DNA from: Castellaniella sp036379515
GTDB taxonomy: Bacteria > Pseudomonadota > Gammaproteobacteria > Burkholderiales > Burkholderiaceae_B
Assembly (NCBI RefSeq): GCF_036379515.1
Contig: NZ_DASVGN010000038.1
Span: forward strand, 124,001 to 188,000
Direction: 5' to 3'
DNA length: 64,000 nt
A model generated the notes under the pieces. That model was not told the DNA's origin. It worked only from the letters and a program-made list of their open reading frames with translations, and made no database searches. The position numbers were made by a program, and so were the translations under genes. Positions 43,786-52,330 of the stretch are shown one piece after another (positions within the stretch are counted from its first letter, which is position 1; every line of letters begins with the position of its first letter).

Positions 43786-44757
43786 ATGGCTGTATTTACC
43801 TCTGTCTCGGATGACGACGCTCGTGCCCTGCTCCAGCGCTACGATCTGGGCGAACTCATCACCCTGCGCGGCATTACGGCAGGTATCGAGAACACCAATT
43901 ACTTTCTGGACACCACACGTGGCCAATACGTGCTGACGCTGTTCGAGGTGCTGACAGCCGCACAGTTGCCGTTCTACATCGAGCTCATGCACCACCTCGC
44001 GACGCACGGAGTCCCCGTGCCAGAGCCCCAGACGTTGAAAGACGGCACGCGCCTGACCACCCTGTGTGGCAAGCCGACTGCCATCGTGACGCGGCTGTCG
44101 GGCGGCTACGAGCCAGAGCCGGGACCTGATCACTGCGCGCTGACCGGACGCACATTGGCGCAAGCGCATGTCGCTGCGCAAGACTTCGGGATCACCCAGG
44201 CCAATCTGCGCGGGCTCTCATGGTGGCGTGAAACCGCTCCAGCGTTGCAACCCTTCCTGAGTACCGACCAGAAAAAATTGCTCGCCTCCAGCCTGGACGA
44301 ACAAGTGGCACTGGTAGAAAGCGGCGCGCTGGCGCACCTACCCATCGGACCGTCTCACTGCGACCTGTTTCGTGACAACGTGCTGTTCGACGGAACCTTC
44401 GAATCCCCCCACATGGGCGGCTTCATCGACTTTTACTTCGCGGGCTGGGATACCTGGCTATTCGACGTCGCGGTGAGCGTCAACGACTGGTGCATCCACC
44501 GGGCATCTGGTGCCTTCATCCACAAACGCCTGAACGCGTGGCTACAGGCCTACCACGCCGTGCGCCCGTTCACGGCCGCAGAGCGTGAGGTCTGGCCGGC
44601 GATGCTCCGTGCCGCCTCCCTGCGGTTCTGGATTTCCAGGCTCTACGACTTCTACTTGCCGCGTCCGGCGCAAACGCTCAAGCCTCACGACCCACGCCAC
44701 TTCGAGCGTATCCTCAGGCTGCGCAGCAGCCAGAGTGCGCCCCCTCTGCCCGGCTGA
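43786..44757 (+). CDS. thrB: Homoserine kinase (APH-fold type)
   Basis: Phosphorylates homoserine for threonine synthesis. The 323-residue protein is the aminoglycoside phosphotransferase-fold kinase found in beta- and some alphaproteobacteria, not the GHMP type of E. coli. Motifs include GIENTNYFLDTT, the Brenner motif HCDLFRDNVLFDG with the catalytic Asp, and the metal-binding FIDFYFAGWD. It is followed by a membrane-protein gene after six bases. Confidence 0.95.
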   Translation: MAVFTSVSDDDARALLQRYDLGELITLRGITAGIENTNYFLDTTRGQYVLTLFEVLTAAQLPFYIELMHHLATHGVPVPEPQTLKDGTRLTTLCGKPTAIVTRLSGGYEPEPGPDHCALTGRTLAQAHVAAQDFGITQANLRGLSWWRETAPALQPFLSTDQKKLLASSLDEQVALVESGALAHLPIGPSHCDLFRDNVLFDGTFESPHMGGFIDFYFAGWDTWLFDVAVSVNDWCIHRASGAFIHKRLNAWLQAYHAVRPFTAAEREVWPAMLRAASLRFWISRLYDFYLPRPAQTLKPHDPRHFERILRLRSSQSAPPLPG

Positions 44758-44763
44758 ATCTCC

Positions 44764-45567
44764 ATGCAAGCTGCCATTCTTCCTTTGAACGCGGGCTGGG
44801 CCTGGATCGGCCAAGGCTACGACCTGTTTCGCCGTCAGCCCATGGCCATGCTGTTCTGGAGCGTCGCCACGAGTTTCCTGATCAACGTGGGGGCTCTGAT
44901 TCCTATCCTGGGGCAGGTGGCTCTGGTCATCCTGACACCGCTGCTCACCTTTCTGACCCTGTGTGCCTGCCGTAACCTGGACCACAACGTACGCATGGTC
45001 CCTGGCCTCTGGTTTGCACCGCTACGACAAACAGGAACCGCAGGTCCCCTGCTCAGACTGGGATTGGCTTATTTGAGTGCCACCTTTGGGGCTGCTGCGG
45101 TGGCCACACTGATCTTCTGGTCGCACCTGGTGACCACCTTGCAGGCACAAGGCGACAAGCCGGACTATGCAGCACTATCCCAAGCCATGACGGGCCCGCT
45201 CATCGTATTTGGCCTGTTCTACGTCGTGATATCAGCCCTGTTCTGGCACACACCGGCGCTGGTCGGATGGCACAAACTACCGCTTCGCCGCGCCCTGTTC
45301 TATTCGATGGTGGCGTGCTGGCGCAACAAGTTTCCCATCGTGATCTACGTCGCCAGCTGGGCTGCTGCGTACTATGCACTTCATTGGGTCATCGACCAGC
45401 TCGCCAGCGCGGGACTGGCCGTAACCGTACTGACCTGGTGCGCGCTTGCTGCTGACATCGTCATCACCGCTCTTCTGTATTGCAGCTTCTACCCCGTTTA
45501 TACGTCGATTTTCCAGTCTCCCCAGGCAGCCGACACGCGCTCGGACCAGCCAGGAACAGAACAGTAG
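44764..45567 (+). CDS. BPSS1780 family membrane protein
   Basis: A 267-residue inner-membrane protein with about six hydrophobic segments. The N-terminus (LNAGWAWIGQGYDLFRRQPM) and RNLDHNVRMVPGLWFAP match the BPSS1780 family of Burkholderiales, usually placed next to thrB and of unknown function. It is probably co-transcribed with thrB. Its last 70 bases overlap the convergent DUF192 gene. Confidence 0.88.
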   Translation: MQAAILPLNAGWAWIGQGYDLFRRQPMAMLFWSVATSFLINVGALIPILGQVALVILTPLLTFLTLCACRNLDHNVRMVPGLWFAPLRQTGTAGPLLRLGLAYLSATFGAAAVATLIFWSHLVTTLQAQGDKPDYAALSQAMTGPLIVFGLFYVVISALFWHTPALVGWHKLPLRRALFYSMVACWRNKFPIVIYVASWAAAYYALHWVIDQLASAGLAVTVLTWCALAADIVITALLYCSFYPVYTSIFQSPQAADTRSDQPGTEQ

Positions 45568-45824
45568 CCCGCCGGCAGCTCCAGGACGCCCCAAGCGCCG
45601 AAGTGTGCCACCCAACGATTGGGTGGCAATGCACGTGCCACACGCAGCACTTCGCCTGCGGCCGTGACGAAAAGAACGTCGAGCGGGTGTGCAAGTCCCA
45701 CGGTGTGGACCGCCCAGCAGCGCGGCAGCAACAAGCCCCAGTCCGGGGCATCCCGATCAGGCAGGGCGCGCACGCCAAGCAGGCGCTGCCAAAAAGTGAC
45801 GGCACAGCAGATCTGCAAACTCAT
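45498..45824 (-). CDS. DUF192 (UPF0127) protein, last gene of the Tad operon
   Basis: A 108-residue protein matching DUF192: WQRLLGVRALPDRDAPDWGL, the LAHPLDVLFVTAAGEVLRV strand and GVLELPAGY near the end. The family function is unknown. Unlike many DUF192 proteins it has no signal peptide at the chosen start. The ATG overlaps the tadC stop (ATGA), so it belongs to the pilus operon. The 3' end overlaps the BPSS1780-family gene for 70 bases. Other in-frame starts exist upstream (to 45893) but lie inside tadC. Confidence 0.75.
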   Translation of the reverse strand: MSLQICCAVTFWQRLLGVRALPDRDAPDWGLLLPRCWAVHTVGLAHPLDVLFVTAAGEVLRVARALPPNRWVAHFGAWGVLELPAGYCSVPGWSERVSAAWGDWKIDV

Positions 45825-46687
45825 AAGCCAGACTGAAGAAATTTCACCACCACCGGAAAGCCGATCACCAGAAACGTACAAGGGAAAATACACAGCACCA
45901 TCGGGAACAGCATACGTACCGGCGCCTCCAGCGCAAGCTTCTCGGCCCGCAAGAATCGTTCACTGCGCTGCTGGGCGGCCTGCCCTCTCAGCAGGGGCCC
46001 CAGGCTCATCCCCAGGCGGTCTGCCTGTGCCAGCGCAAGCACCAAGCTGCGAACGCCTGACACACCCGTGTTCTGTGCCCATTGATCCAGCCATTGAGAA
46101 CGCCCCATGCCAGTGCGCTCCAACGCAGCCGCCTCCACCAGACTGCGTCGTAGCGGTCCCTCGGGGGCGTTGCGCGCAACTTGAACCAGTGCAGAGGGAA
46201 GGCTCAGGCCTGCTTCTACGCACAGGGTCAGCAGGTCCAGCATGAACGGCAACTCGCGAGCCATAACCTGACGCCGCTGCACTGCCCGGCGGCGCAACCA
46301 CAGCGAAGGCCAGCAAAAACCCGCGAGGCCTCCCGAACACATCGGCAGCACGATCCAGATCAGGTCCGGCTCGACGATGCCCCCAAATGCGCCAGCGCCC
46401 ACGGCGCCCAATGCAGCCAGCAGACACCTCGCGGACAACCAGTGCGCCGCTTGCCACTGCGTCGACAATCCGGCACGCAGTTTCCAATGCTCGAATTCAC
46501 GGAGCATCCCCCACGTCACAAAGGATGAACACCAAGGCTCAAGTGCCTGTACCCAGGCCCACCAGAGAGGCCGATCTCCCTCGGACGATGCGGCAGCCAA
46601 GCCTGGTGCCGCCAACCAGGGCGCTCCCAGTATCCAAAAGCCCAAGGCTGCCCCAATGGCAGCAGATCCCACGCTGAACCAGACCAT
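45821..46687 (-). CDS. tadC: Tad pilus inner-membrane platform protein TadC
   Basis: A 288-residue GspF-domain protein of the Tad secretion platform. Membrane segments lie near the N-terminus, in the middle (about 85-130) and at the C-terminus (MVLCIFPCTFLVIGFPVVVKF). The GspF region contains ELPFMLDLLTLCVEAGLSLP and ALAQADRLGMSLGPLLRGQA, the TadC pattern. The start MVWFSVGSAA has the strong GAGGAGAAAC ribosome site. It lies 8 bases after tadB and overlaps the DUF192 gene. Confidence 0.92.
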   Translation of the reverse strand: MVWFSVGSAAIGAALGFWILGAPWLAAPGLAAASSEGDRPLWWAWVQALEPWCSSFVTWGMLREFEHWKLRAGLSTQWQAAHWLSARCLLAALGAVGAGAFGGIVEPDLIWIVLPMCSGGLAGFCWPSLWLRRRAVQRRQVMARELPFMLDLLTLCVEAGLSLPSALVQVARNAPEGPLRRSLVEAAALERTGMGRSQWLDQWAQNTGVSGVRSLVLALAQADRLGMSLGPLLRGQAAQQRSERFLRAEKLALEAPVRMLFPMVLCIFPCTFLVIGFPVVVKFLQSGL

Positions 46688-46695
46688 GTTTCTCC

Positions 46696-47544
46696 TCAGA
46701 CTTCCACATCCACGATGCGGCGAATCCAGAAAATCCCGATCAACTCGAGCATCAGAATGAGGCACAAGACCAACCAGCCAAATCCCGTCGTCCACAATCT
46801 GGCCATGGCCTCAGGCTCCAATTGCACCAGGACTCCCAACAGCAAAACAGGCAAGCCAGCCATGATGCGGCTCTGCATCCGTCCCTGAGCGGTGAGCGCC
46901 CGCACGCGTCCCAGCCAATGTTCACGCATGCGCAGCGTCTGAGCGAGGCTCTCGAGCGTGTCAGCCAGACTACCCCCCGTCTGCGCCGCGACCCCCAGTG
47001 CAGAGACGACCAACCCGCAAGATTCGGTCGGCATGCGCCCACGCAATTTGTGCAAGGCCTCGTGAAATCCAAGGCCCAGCCGCTGCTCGCGCAGCAGCAG
47101 TGAAAACTCTTGCGACAGCGGCGGCAACGACTGCCCCACAATGTGCTGCAGGGCGGGCTGCATGCCGGCCCCCGCGCGAAGCGCACCAGCGAGTGCCTGG
47201 ACCAGGTCGGGTAACTGCGCGTCAAAACGTCGCCTGCGTAGTTCTCGCATCCGCCGCAAGAGAAATCCCGGCGCCGCCAGGAAAGCGCCCAGCATCGGCA
47301 GCGCAATCCATCCGCTCCCAGCCAACCAGACGGCGAGCGTCGTGCCAACTGCCCCCACTCCCCAGAGCACGGGCCACACCCGCGCCGTATCGAGAAACAG
47401 AAACGAGGCATCGAGCGTATGGCGGGCGTCATCCTGCACTCGCGCGTCGAACATCCTCCAGGCACGCCAAGTACGCACCATCGCCAAGCCGGACACCAGG
47501 GTGACCGCCACGCCGAACAGGCCAAGAGACAGATAGAGCCACAT
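46696..47544 (-). CDS. tadB: Tad pilus inner-membrane platform protein TadB
   Basis: A 282-residue GspF-domain protein, partner of TadC. One membrane segment lies at the N-terminus, two follow at about 75-110, and two at the C-terminus. The GspF region has QLPDLVQALAGALRAGAGMQ and LGVAAQTGGSLADTLESLA. I start at MWLYLSLGLFG, 5 bases after tadA; the longer open frame overlaps tadA. Confidence 0.92.
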   Translation of the reverse strand: MWLYLSLGLFGVAVTLVSGLAMVRTWRAWRMFDARVQDDARHTLDASFLFLDTARVWPVLWGVGAVGTTLAVWLAGSGWIALPMLGAFLAAPGFLLRRMRELRRRRFDAQLPDLVQALAGALRAGAGMQPALQHIVGQSLPPLSQEFSLLLREQRLGLGFHEALHKLRGRMPTESCGLVVSALGVAAQTGGSLADTLESLAQTLRMREHWLGRVRALTAQGRMQSRIMAGLPVLLLGVLVQLEPEAMARLWTTGFGWLVLCLILMLELIGIFWIRRIVDVEV

Positions 47545-47549
47545 CGCCA

Positions 47550-49316
47550 CTAACCGAGCGGAAGGGTGGCACGACCGTCGATGACCGTACGCTGCATGAA
47601 CCAGGACACATCCGGCATTGCCGCCTCCTTGAATCGCCCCGGGAGAAGACCACACCCCACAAAGACAGCGGGCGGCCCACACTCGGCCAGGAACAATTCC
47701 TGCAACTGGATGCGCCCCGATTCCATCCCCGTGACCTCGACGATCGCACTGATGAGGCGGCGCCCATCCGCCGCGCGCACCAGCTGGACAATCACATCCA
47801 CGCTGGAAGCAATATGTTCTCGTACTGCCCCAAGAGGAAGATCCAGGCCAGCCATCAGAATCATGGTCTCAAGCCGGCTCAACGCATCTCGCGGGCTGTT
47901 GGCGTGCAACGTCGTGAGTGAACCTTCGTGCCCCGTGTTCATCGCAGCAAGCATGTCAAAGGCCTCGCCCCCACGACACTCGCCCACCACAATGCGGTCC
48001 GGGCGCATCCGCAAGGCATTGCGCACCAGATCACGAATATCGATGCGGCCACGGCCCTCAAGATTGGCAGGGCGCGCTTCGAGGCTGACGAGATGTACGT
48101 GATTCAATCGCAGCTCGGCGGCATCCTCGATGGTGATGATGCGTTCGCCCGGCGGGATGGCGTTGGAAAGAACATTCAACAGACTGGTCTTGCCAGACCC
48201 GGTCCCTCCTGAAACGATCAAATTCTTGCGATAGATCACGCAATGCGTCAGAAACCTTGCCATCGCTTCGTCCAACGCACCGACCTCCAGCAGGTCCGAC
48301 AGCTCCAGCCTTCGAACCGGAAACTTGCGGATGGTGAGGCTGGCACCGCGCAGCGCCACCGGCGCAATCACCGCATTGACACGAGATCCATCCGGCAGAC
48401 GTGCATCCACCATGGGCGCACTGTCGTCGATGCGGCGCCCCAACGGCGAGACAATGCGCTCGATCACACCCAGCACGGCCTGCTCGCTGCTAAAGCTCGC
48501 AGGTACCCTCGCCAATTGCCCCGCCTTTTCGACAAAAATCTCGTCATGCCGATTCACCATGATCTCTGTGACGGCGGGGTCAGCCAGCATCGACTCCAGA
48601 GGACCCAGTCCCACCGCCTCGTCCACCAACCCCGCTACCAGGGACACACGATCCAGATCTGAAGGCAGCTCTTGATCGGCTTCGATAAGGCCCGACAAAA
48701 CCACGGTGGCCTCTGCTCGCAGAGCAGCATCACTCATTTGTGCGATGTCCCGCCGACGCAACTGCAGCGCTGCAATCAACGCCTCGTGCAGGCGCCGACG
48801 ATGGACAGAACCCCATGAGCGCGACAGATGCAAGGCAGGTCCTTCATGCAATGCTCCCCCTGACAACAAAGGCGCGACATCTGCCTCTTCGGGCACATGG
48901 CTCTCCGCCATGCCCTCCGAGCTCCCAGGCGTCATGCCCCGCCCATGCACGCTGGACCTTGCGGCGCGGATCTCAGAACCAGGCACCTCGGTCAACGTCA
49001 CCTGCAACAGGCAAGGCCCCACAATCAATTCGTCATGGGGAAGCAAAGGGCCATACGAAGCCACACGCTGGCCGTTGACACTGGTCCCGGTGAGCGCACC
49101 CAAGTCTTCGACCCAGACCTCCCCTTGGCGCCAGACAAGGCGTGCATGCCGACGCGCAACGCGCCAGGCTTTCAAGACCAGATCACAGCCTGGATCTCGA
49201 CCAATGAGGAGCGGGAGCGCACGGCTTTGCTGCACACGGTGACCATCCTCGAAACACAGGACAAGGTGAACTGAAGGGCACGTGGTGTCCAAGACCGATT
49301 CGGATTCAAGGTTCAT
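47550..49316 (-). CDS. tadA: FHA-domain/TadA (CpaF) fusion, Tad secretion ATPase
   Basis: A 588-residue hexameric ATPase that powers Tad pilus assembly, with an additional N-terminal domain. Residues about 15-110 form an FHA (phosphothreonine-binding) domain: GR at 39-40, ARRHARL at 55-61 in the SxxH position, and TSVNGQRV at 79-86. A linker leads to the CpaF domain: the N-terminal region with MVNRHDEIFVEKAG, Walker A GGTGSGKT at about 368, TIEDAAELRL, Walker B RPDRIVVGECRG, and TLHANSPRDAL. FHA fusion is not the usual TadA layout. It overlaps cpaC by 11 bases. Confidence 0.93.
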   Translation of the reverse strand: MNLESESVLDTTCPSVHLVLCFEDGHRVQQSRALPLLIGRDPGCDLVLKAWRVARRHARLVWRQGEVWVEDLGALTGTSVNGQRVASYGPLLPHDELIVGPCLLQVTLTEVPGSEIRAARSSVHGRGMTPGSSEGMAESHVPEEADVAPLLSGGALHEGPALHLSRSWGSVHRRRLHEALIAALQLRRRDIAQMSDAALRAEATVVLSGLIEADQELPSDLDRVSLVAGLVDEAVGLGPLESMLADPAVTEIMVNRHDEIFVEKAGQLARVPASFSSEQAVLGVIERIVSPLGRRIDDSAPMVDARLPDGSRVNAVIAPVALRGASLTIRKFPVRRLELSDLLEVGALDEAMARFLTHCVIYRKNLIVSGGTGSGKTSLLNVLSNAIPPGERIITIEDAAELRLNHVHLVSLEARPANLEGRGRIDIRDLVRNALRMRPDRIVVGECRGGEAFDMLAAMNTGHEGSLTTLHANSPRDALSRLETMILMAGLDLPLGAVREHIASSVDVIVQLVRAADGRRLISAIVEVTGMESGRIQLQELFLAECGPPAVFVGCGLLPGRFKEAAMPDVSWFMQRTVIDGRATLPLG

Positions 49317-50718
49317 GGGGGCTCTCCTGGGGGTGATCGCGCCACTGGGAGCCGGCTCCCCCAGCACGCGGATTCCACCGTGACTCTGGTGCGGCTCCTT
49401 GAAGGCCTGTCCCTGTACGCAAAGGTGTCAGAATCTGCGGTGGGTCTGGAAACGTCTTCTGCAACACAGCCTGCGCTCGATGTGCGCGCGATTGCATGTC
49501 CGCATGCTCAGCATTGACCAGCACTGGCGTCACCAGCACCACCAGTTCCGTCTCGTTGCGCTGGAAGCGGCGGGATCGGAAGAGCTCTCCCAATATCGGG
49601 AGGTCTCCCAGGCCAGGAACCTTGTCCATGTTCTGAGCTGCATCCCGGGACAGAAACCCCGCCAACGCCAAAGTCTGCCCCGAGCGCACATTGAACTCGG
49701 TCGCCGTGCGGCGGGTCTTGAGCGAAGGACCACTGGGCACGGAGAGCGCTGGATCGATGGAGCTCACCTCGATCTCAACGTGCGAGCGTACGGCGCCGCT
49801 GCGCTCGACGAAGGGTGTGATCTTGAGCGAGACGCCATAAGGCTTGAACGAGGTCTGCGGATTTCCGTTCTTGTCCGCGGTGCTGTAAGGCACTTCACCA
49901 CCGGCCAGGAACTCGGCCGTGGCGCCGCTACGGGCAAGCAACTGGGGTTGTGCCAGAACGACGGCATGCCCCTCCTGCGCCAGTAAATTGATTTGCGCCG
50001 ACAGCAGCGCATTCACTCCGAAATACCCAGCGACCCCTGCGGCGGGGAAGAGCAATGGCACCACAGACTCTCCTGGACGATCTGCAAAACGGCGCGACCC
50101 GCCATCCCATCCCACGCCCGCATTGATCCCACCGGTGGAGTTCGGCGACCAGCGCACGCCAAGCTCACGCAGCAGCGTTCGTGGCAGTTCCACGACCTGA
50201 ACGTCCAGCAGGACCATCTGATCCCAACCAACCGCGCCGGTGAAGTCCAGCAATTGAGGGTAACGGCGCCCAAGCTCGGCCACGCGCTGCCGATCCGCAT
50301 CTGTCAGGTCGTCGCCCTCGACCAACAGCTTGTCTCCCAACGTCGTGACGCGCGTACCGGGAATACGTTCCAGCACCGCACGCAACTCATCCTGCAACTG
50401 CCGCGTGCCTTCAGGTGAAACCTCGACCCTGTACCGCTGGCGTTGTCCGTCCGCAGTCCAGGCGTGCAGTGTGCTGGAACCCGCCTTACGCGCAAACACG
50501 ATGACTTCTTTATCGTCCGTGCTCACGGCATTCAGCACCTTGCCGTCCCCAACGGCGACCCGTGCCACGCCCGGAATTCCCAGAACCCGAACATCCCCGA
50601 CCTGAAGGCTCAAGAACGTCTCGTGCGCAGCCTGTACCGCGGCAACCGGTCCGGATACTCCACCCAGCCACACGCTGAAAATCAGAGTGCCCAGTCCACG
50701 TGTCATCGGCCGGATCAT
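49306..50718 (-). CDS. cpaC: Tad outer-membrane secretin (CpaC/RcpA)
   Basis: A 470-residue secretin that forms the outer-membrane pore. The signal peptide ends near AVQA/AH (residue 31). The N-terminal pilus-formation domain (FLSLQVGDVRVLGIPGVARV) is followed by a BON-like segment and the secretin domain (GHAVVLAQPQLLARSG, FLAGGEVPYS, LPILGELFRSRRFQRNETEL). An Arg/Pro/Gly-rich tail follows. The start overlaps the cpaB stop (ATGA) and has GAGGAGAATCC. Confidence 0.93.
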   Translation of the reverse strand: MIRPMTRGLGTLIFSVWLGGVSGPVAAVQAAHETFLSLQVGDVRVLGIPGVARVAVGDGKVLNAVSTDDKEVIVFARKAGSSTLHAWTADGQRQRYRVEVSPEGTRQLQDELRAVLERIPGTRVTTLGDKLLVEGDDLTDADRQRVAELGRRYPQLLDFTGAVGWDQMVLLDVQVVELPRTLLRELGVRWSPNSTGGINAGVGWDGGSRRFADRPGESVVPLLFPAAGVAGYFGVNALLSAQINLLAQEGHAVVLAQPQLLARSGATAEFLAGGEVPYSTADKNGNPQTSFKPYGVSLKITPFVERSGAVRSHVEIEVSSIDPALSVPSGPSLKTRRTATEFNVRSGQTLALAGFLSRDAAQNMDKVPGLGDLPILGELFRSRRFQRNETELVVLVTPVLVNAEHADMQSRAHRAQAVLQKTFPDPPQILTPLRTGTGLQGAAPESRWNPRAGGAGSQWRDHPQESPHEP

Positions 50719-51674
50719 GGATTCTCCTCAGATGCGGAGTTTATTTCCCTGCGCAATCCGTCGTTCTCGTTCGACTCCACGGATGGTTCGTATGCGCCGG
50801 CCCATCCCGCCCGCACGGCGTCGGGAGGCAATTCGAACCAGCCATGCGGTAGCGCGCCCACGCCGGAAGGACTGACCAAGCCGGATCGAGATCCGGACGC
50901 GCCATACAAAATGACGGGTCTGCGATTTTTGGGTATTGGCGCTGGCACGAGTCCCAAAAGCGTCGCCAGGTCACCACGCACCGCCCGCAAATCGGCCCGA
51001 GAGTCCTCCGGGTGGCGCAAGATGGCAGTCAAGGTTCCTGCCTGGCGGGCCGCCACCAACCGGACCACTTCGTCAGGCGCAGCATCCAGAGTGACGGTCG
51101 AGTAGCTCTGGCTATCGGGATCGCCCGCGCGGGTCTCACGGCCCGTTGCGAGAACCAGCATTCCCTGTAATAGCGGGGCCGTCAGCCGCTTGCGCTGATG
51201 ATCGAAGGACACGTACAGATCCACCAGATCCCCAGGCTGCAACAACCCGGATAAAGAATTGACCTGATCCACTGGCAATGTGATCGCACGACGGCCAGGT
51301 GCGAGTTGGGAAGAAAAGGCGACTTGCGGGCGATGGGTATGGGCCGGCGTGACCAGATCGCCTGCTCGCAATGCAGAGGTGAGCACCAGCCCCTCCAGCT
51401 CCAGGTGGCGGCTGGCTGGCAAGGCATCCCGGCTTACCCACTGCGAGGGAAAATCCCGTACCGCGAGATGGTCGGCCATCAGGCGAGTCCCGGAGGGCAG
51501 GTCACGTGCTGCGACGATGCGCGGAACCATTGTCATGTGTGTTCGTGCCTCCAGTTCACGCTCGCGCTCCTTCAAATGCAACGCCAAAGAAGCCGCCGCC
51601 AAACAACCGGCGAGCAAGGCGACACTCGCCAGGACAGCGGCCCTCGGTATTTGCAGCCGGCGAAGAGGCGTCAT
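50715..51674 (-). CDS. cpaB: Tad assembly protein CpaB/RcpC
   Basis: A 319-residue periplasmic protein anchored by one N-terminal hydrophobic segment (about 11-33). An SAF domain (VAARDLPSGTRLMADHLAVRD) and the CpaB/RcpC middle region (ITLPVDQVNSLSGLLQPGDL) are clear. The C-terminus is low-complexity. The segment ALLAGC resembles a lipobox but is followed by more hydrophobic residues, so membrane anchoring is more likely. Both ends overlap neighbours by four bases. Confidence 0.9.
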   Translation of the reverse strand: MTPLRRLQIPRAAVLASVALLAGCLAAASLALHLKERERELEARTHMTMVPRIVAARDLPSGTRLMADHLAVRDFPSQWVSRDALPASRHLELEGLVLTSALRAGDLVTPAHTHRPQVAFSSQLAPGRRAITLPVDQVNSLSGLLQPGDLVDLYVSFDHQRKRLTAPLLQGMLVLATGRETRAGDPDSQSYSTVTLDAAPDEVVRLVAARQAGTLTAILRHPEDSRADLRAVRGDLATLLGLVPAPIPKNRRPVILYGASGSRSGLVSPSGVGALPHGWFELPPDAVRAGWAGAYEPSVESNENDGLRREINSASEENP

Positions 51675-52330
51675 GAAACCTCCTTCTCATGCCAGAAGGT
51701 CAGAAGCACACCATCCCCCCTGCTTTCATGAAAAACAGACAACTGAGCCCCGTCCGGATGCCGCCAATTGGACGGCAGAAGTGCTTCAGGTGGCCGCCCT
51801 GCCGCTCGCCAGGCCGAGGATCGCAACCGCCTTCCCACGTGAGCCAGGATCTCTTCCGTACGCCCTGTGACCTGCCAGTGTGACAAGCTGGGGCCCTTTT
51901 GCTCTGGAAACCCCACCCGAACAACCTGTTGCGCTCCCGAGGGAACGAAATGAGAGGCGTCGAATGCTCCTCGAGGCAACCCATGGAGCTCGAGGCTGGA
52001 GACTTCACCCACCGTCGCCTCGTCACGGCGCCGCAACCTTGCCAACCAATGTACGGGGCCCGACATACCTGACAGCCGGATCTCGGACCCGCTGACTTGC
52101 ACGCGAGAAAAGGTGGGAATCAAAAGTTGAGTCAACTCCCGAGCAGCCGGTACTATCCTGAGAGGCGTCGTGAAGTGCTGCACCCGCATCCGGGTCCCCG
52201 AAAGATCAAAGACCTGCGGAACGGACCACACCCACGCTGGATCGGATATCCGATCTCGAAAATCCCAAGGTTCGGCGAAGGCAATCCTGCTCAGCAGCCA
52301 TAGAAAGAGGAATACCGATGCCTGGTTCAT
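51671..52330 (-). CDS. Secreted protein of unknown function in the Tad operon
   Basis: A 219-residue protein with a Sec signal peptide (about 1-18, SRIAFA/EPW). I recognise no domain. The mature part is beta-strand-like, with two tryptophan-rich stretches near the start (DPAWVWSVPQ) and end (PSNWRHPDGAQL), and no cysteine. The start MNQASVFLF has GGAGGCAACC upstream. It is flanked by ATGA overlaps with the TadE-like gene and cpaB, so it is an integral operon member, in the place where a tadZ or rcpB-like gene might be expected. Its role is unknown. Confidence 0.75.
   Translation of the reverse strand: MNQASVFLFLWLLSRIAFAEPWDFRDRISDPAWVWSVPQVFDLSGTRMRVQHFTTPLRIVPAARELTQLLIPTFSRVQVSGSEIRLSGMSGPVHWLARLRRRDEATVGEVSSLELHGLPRGAFDASHFVPSGAQQVVRVGFPEQKGPSLSHWQVTGRTEEILAHVGRRLRSSAWRAAGRPPEALLPSNWRHPDGAQLSVFHESRGDGVLLTFWHEKEVS

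Noticed and set aside
50715..51674. CpaB as a lipoprotein because of ALLAGC
   Set aside because: The Cys is followed by a hydrophobic stretch (LAAASLAL), unlike mature lipoproteins, and CpaB family members are normally anchored by an N-terminal helix.
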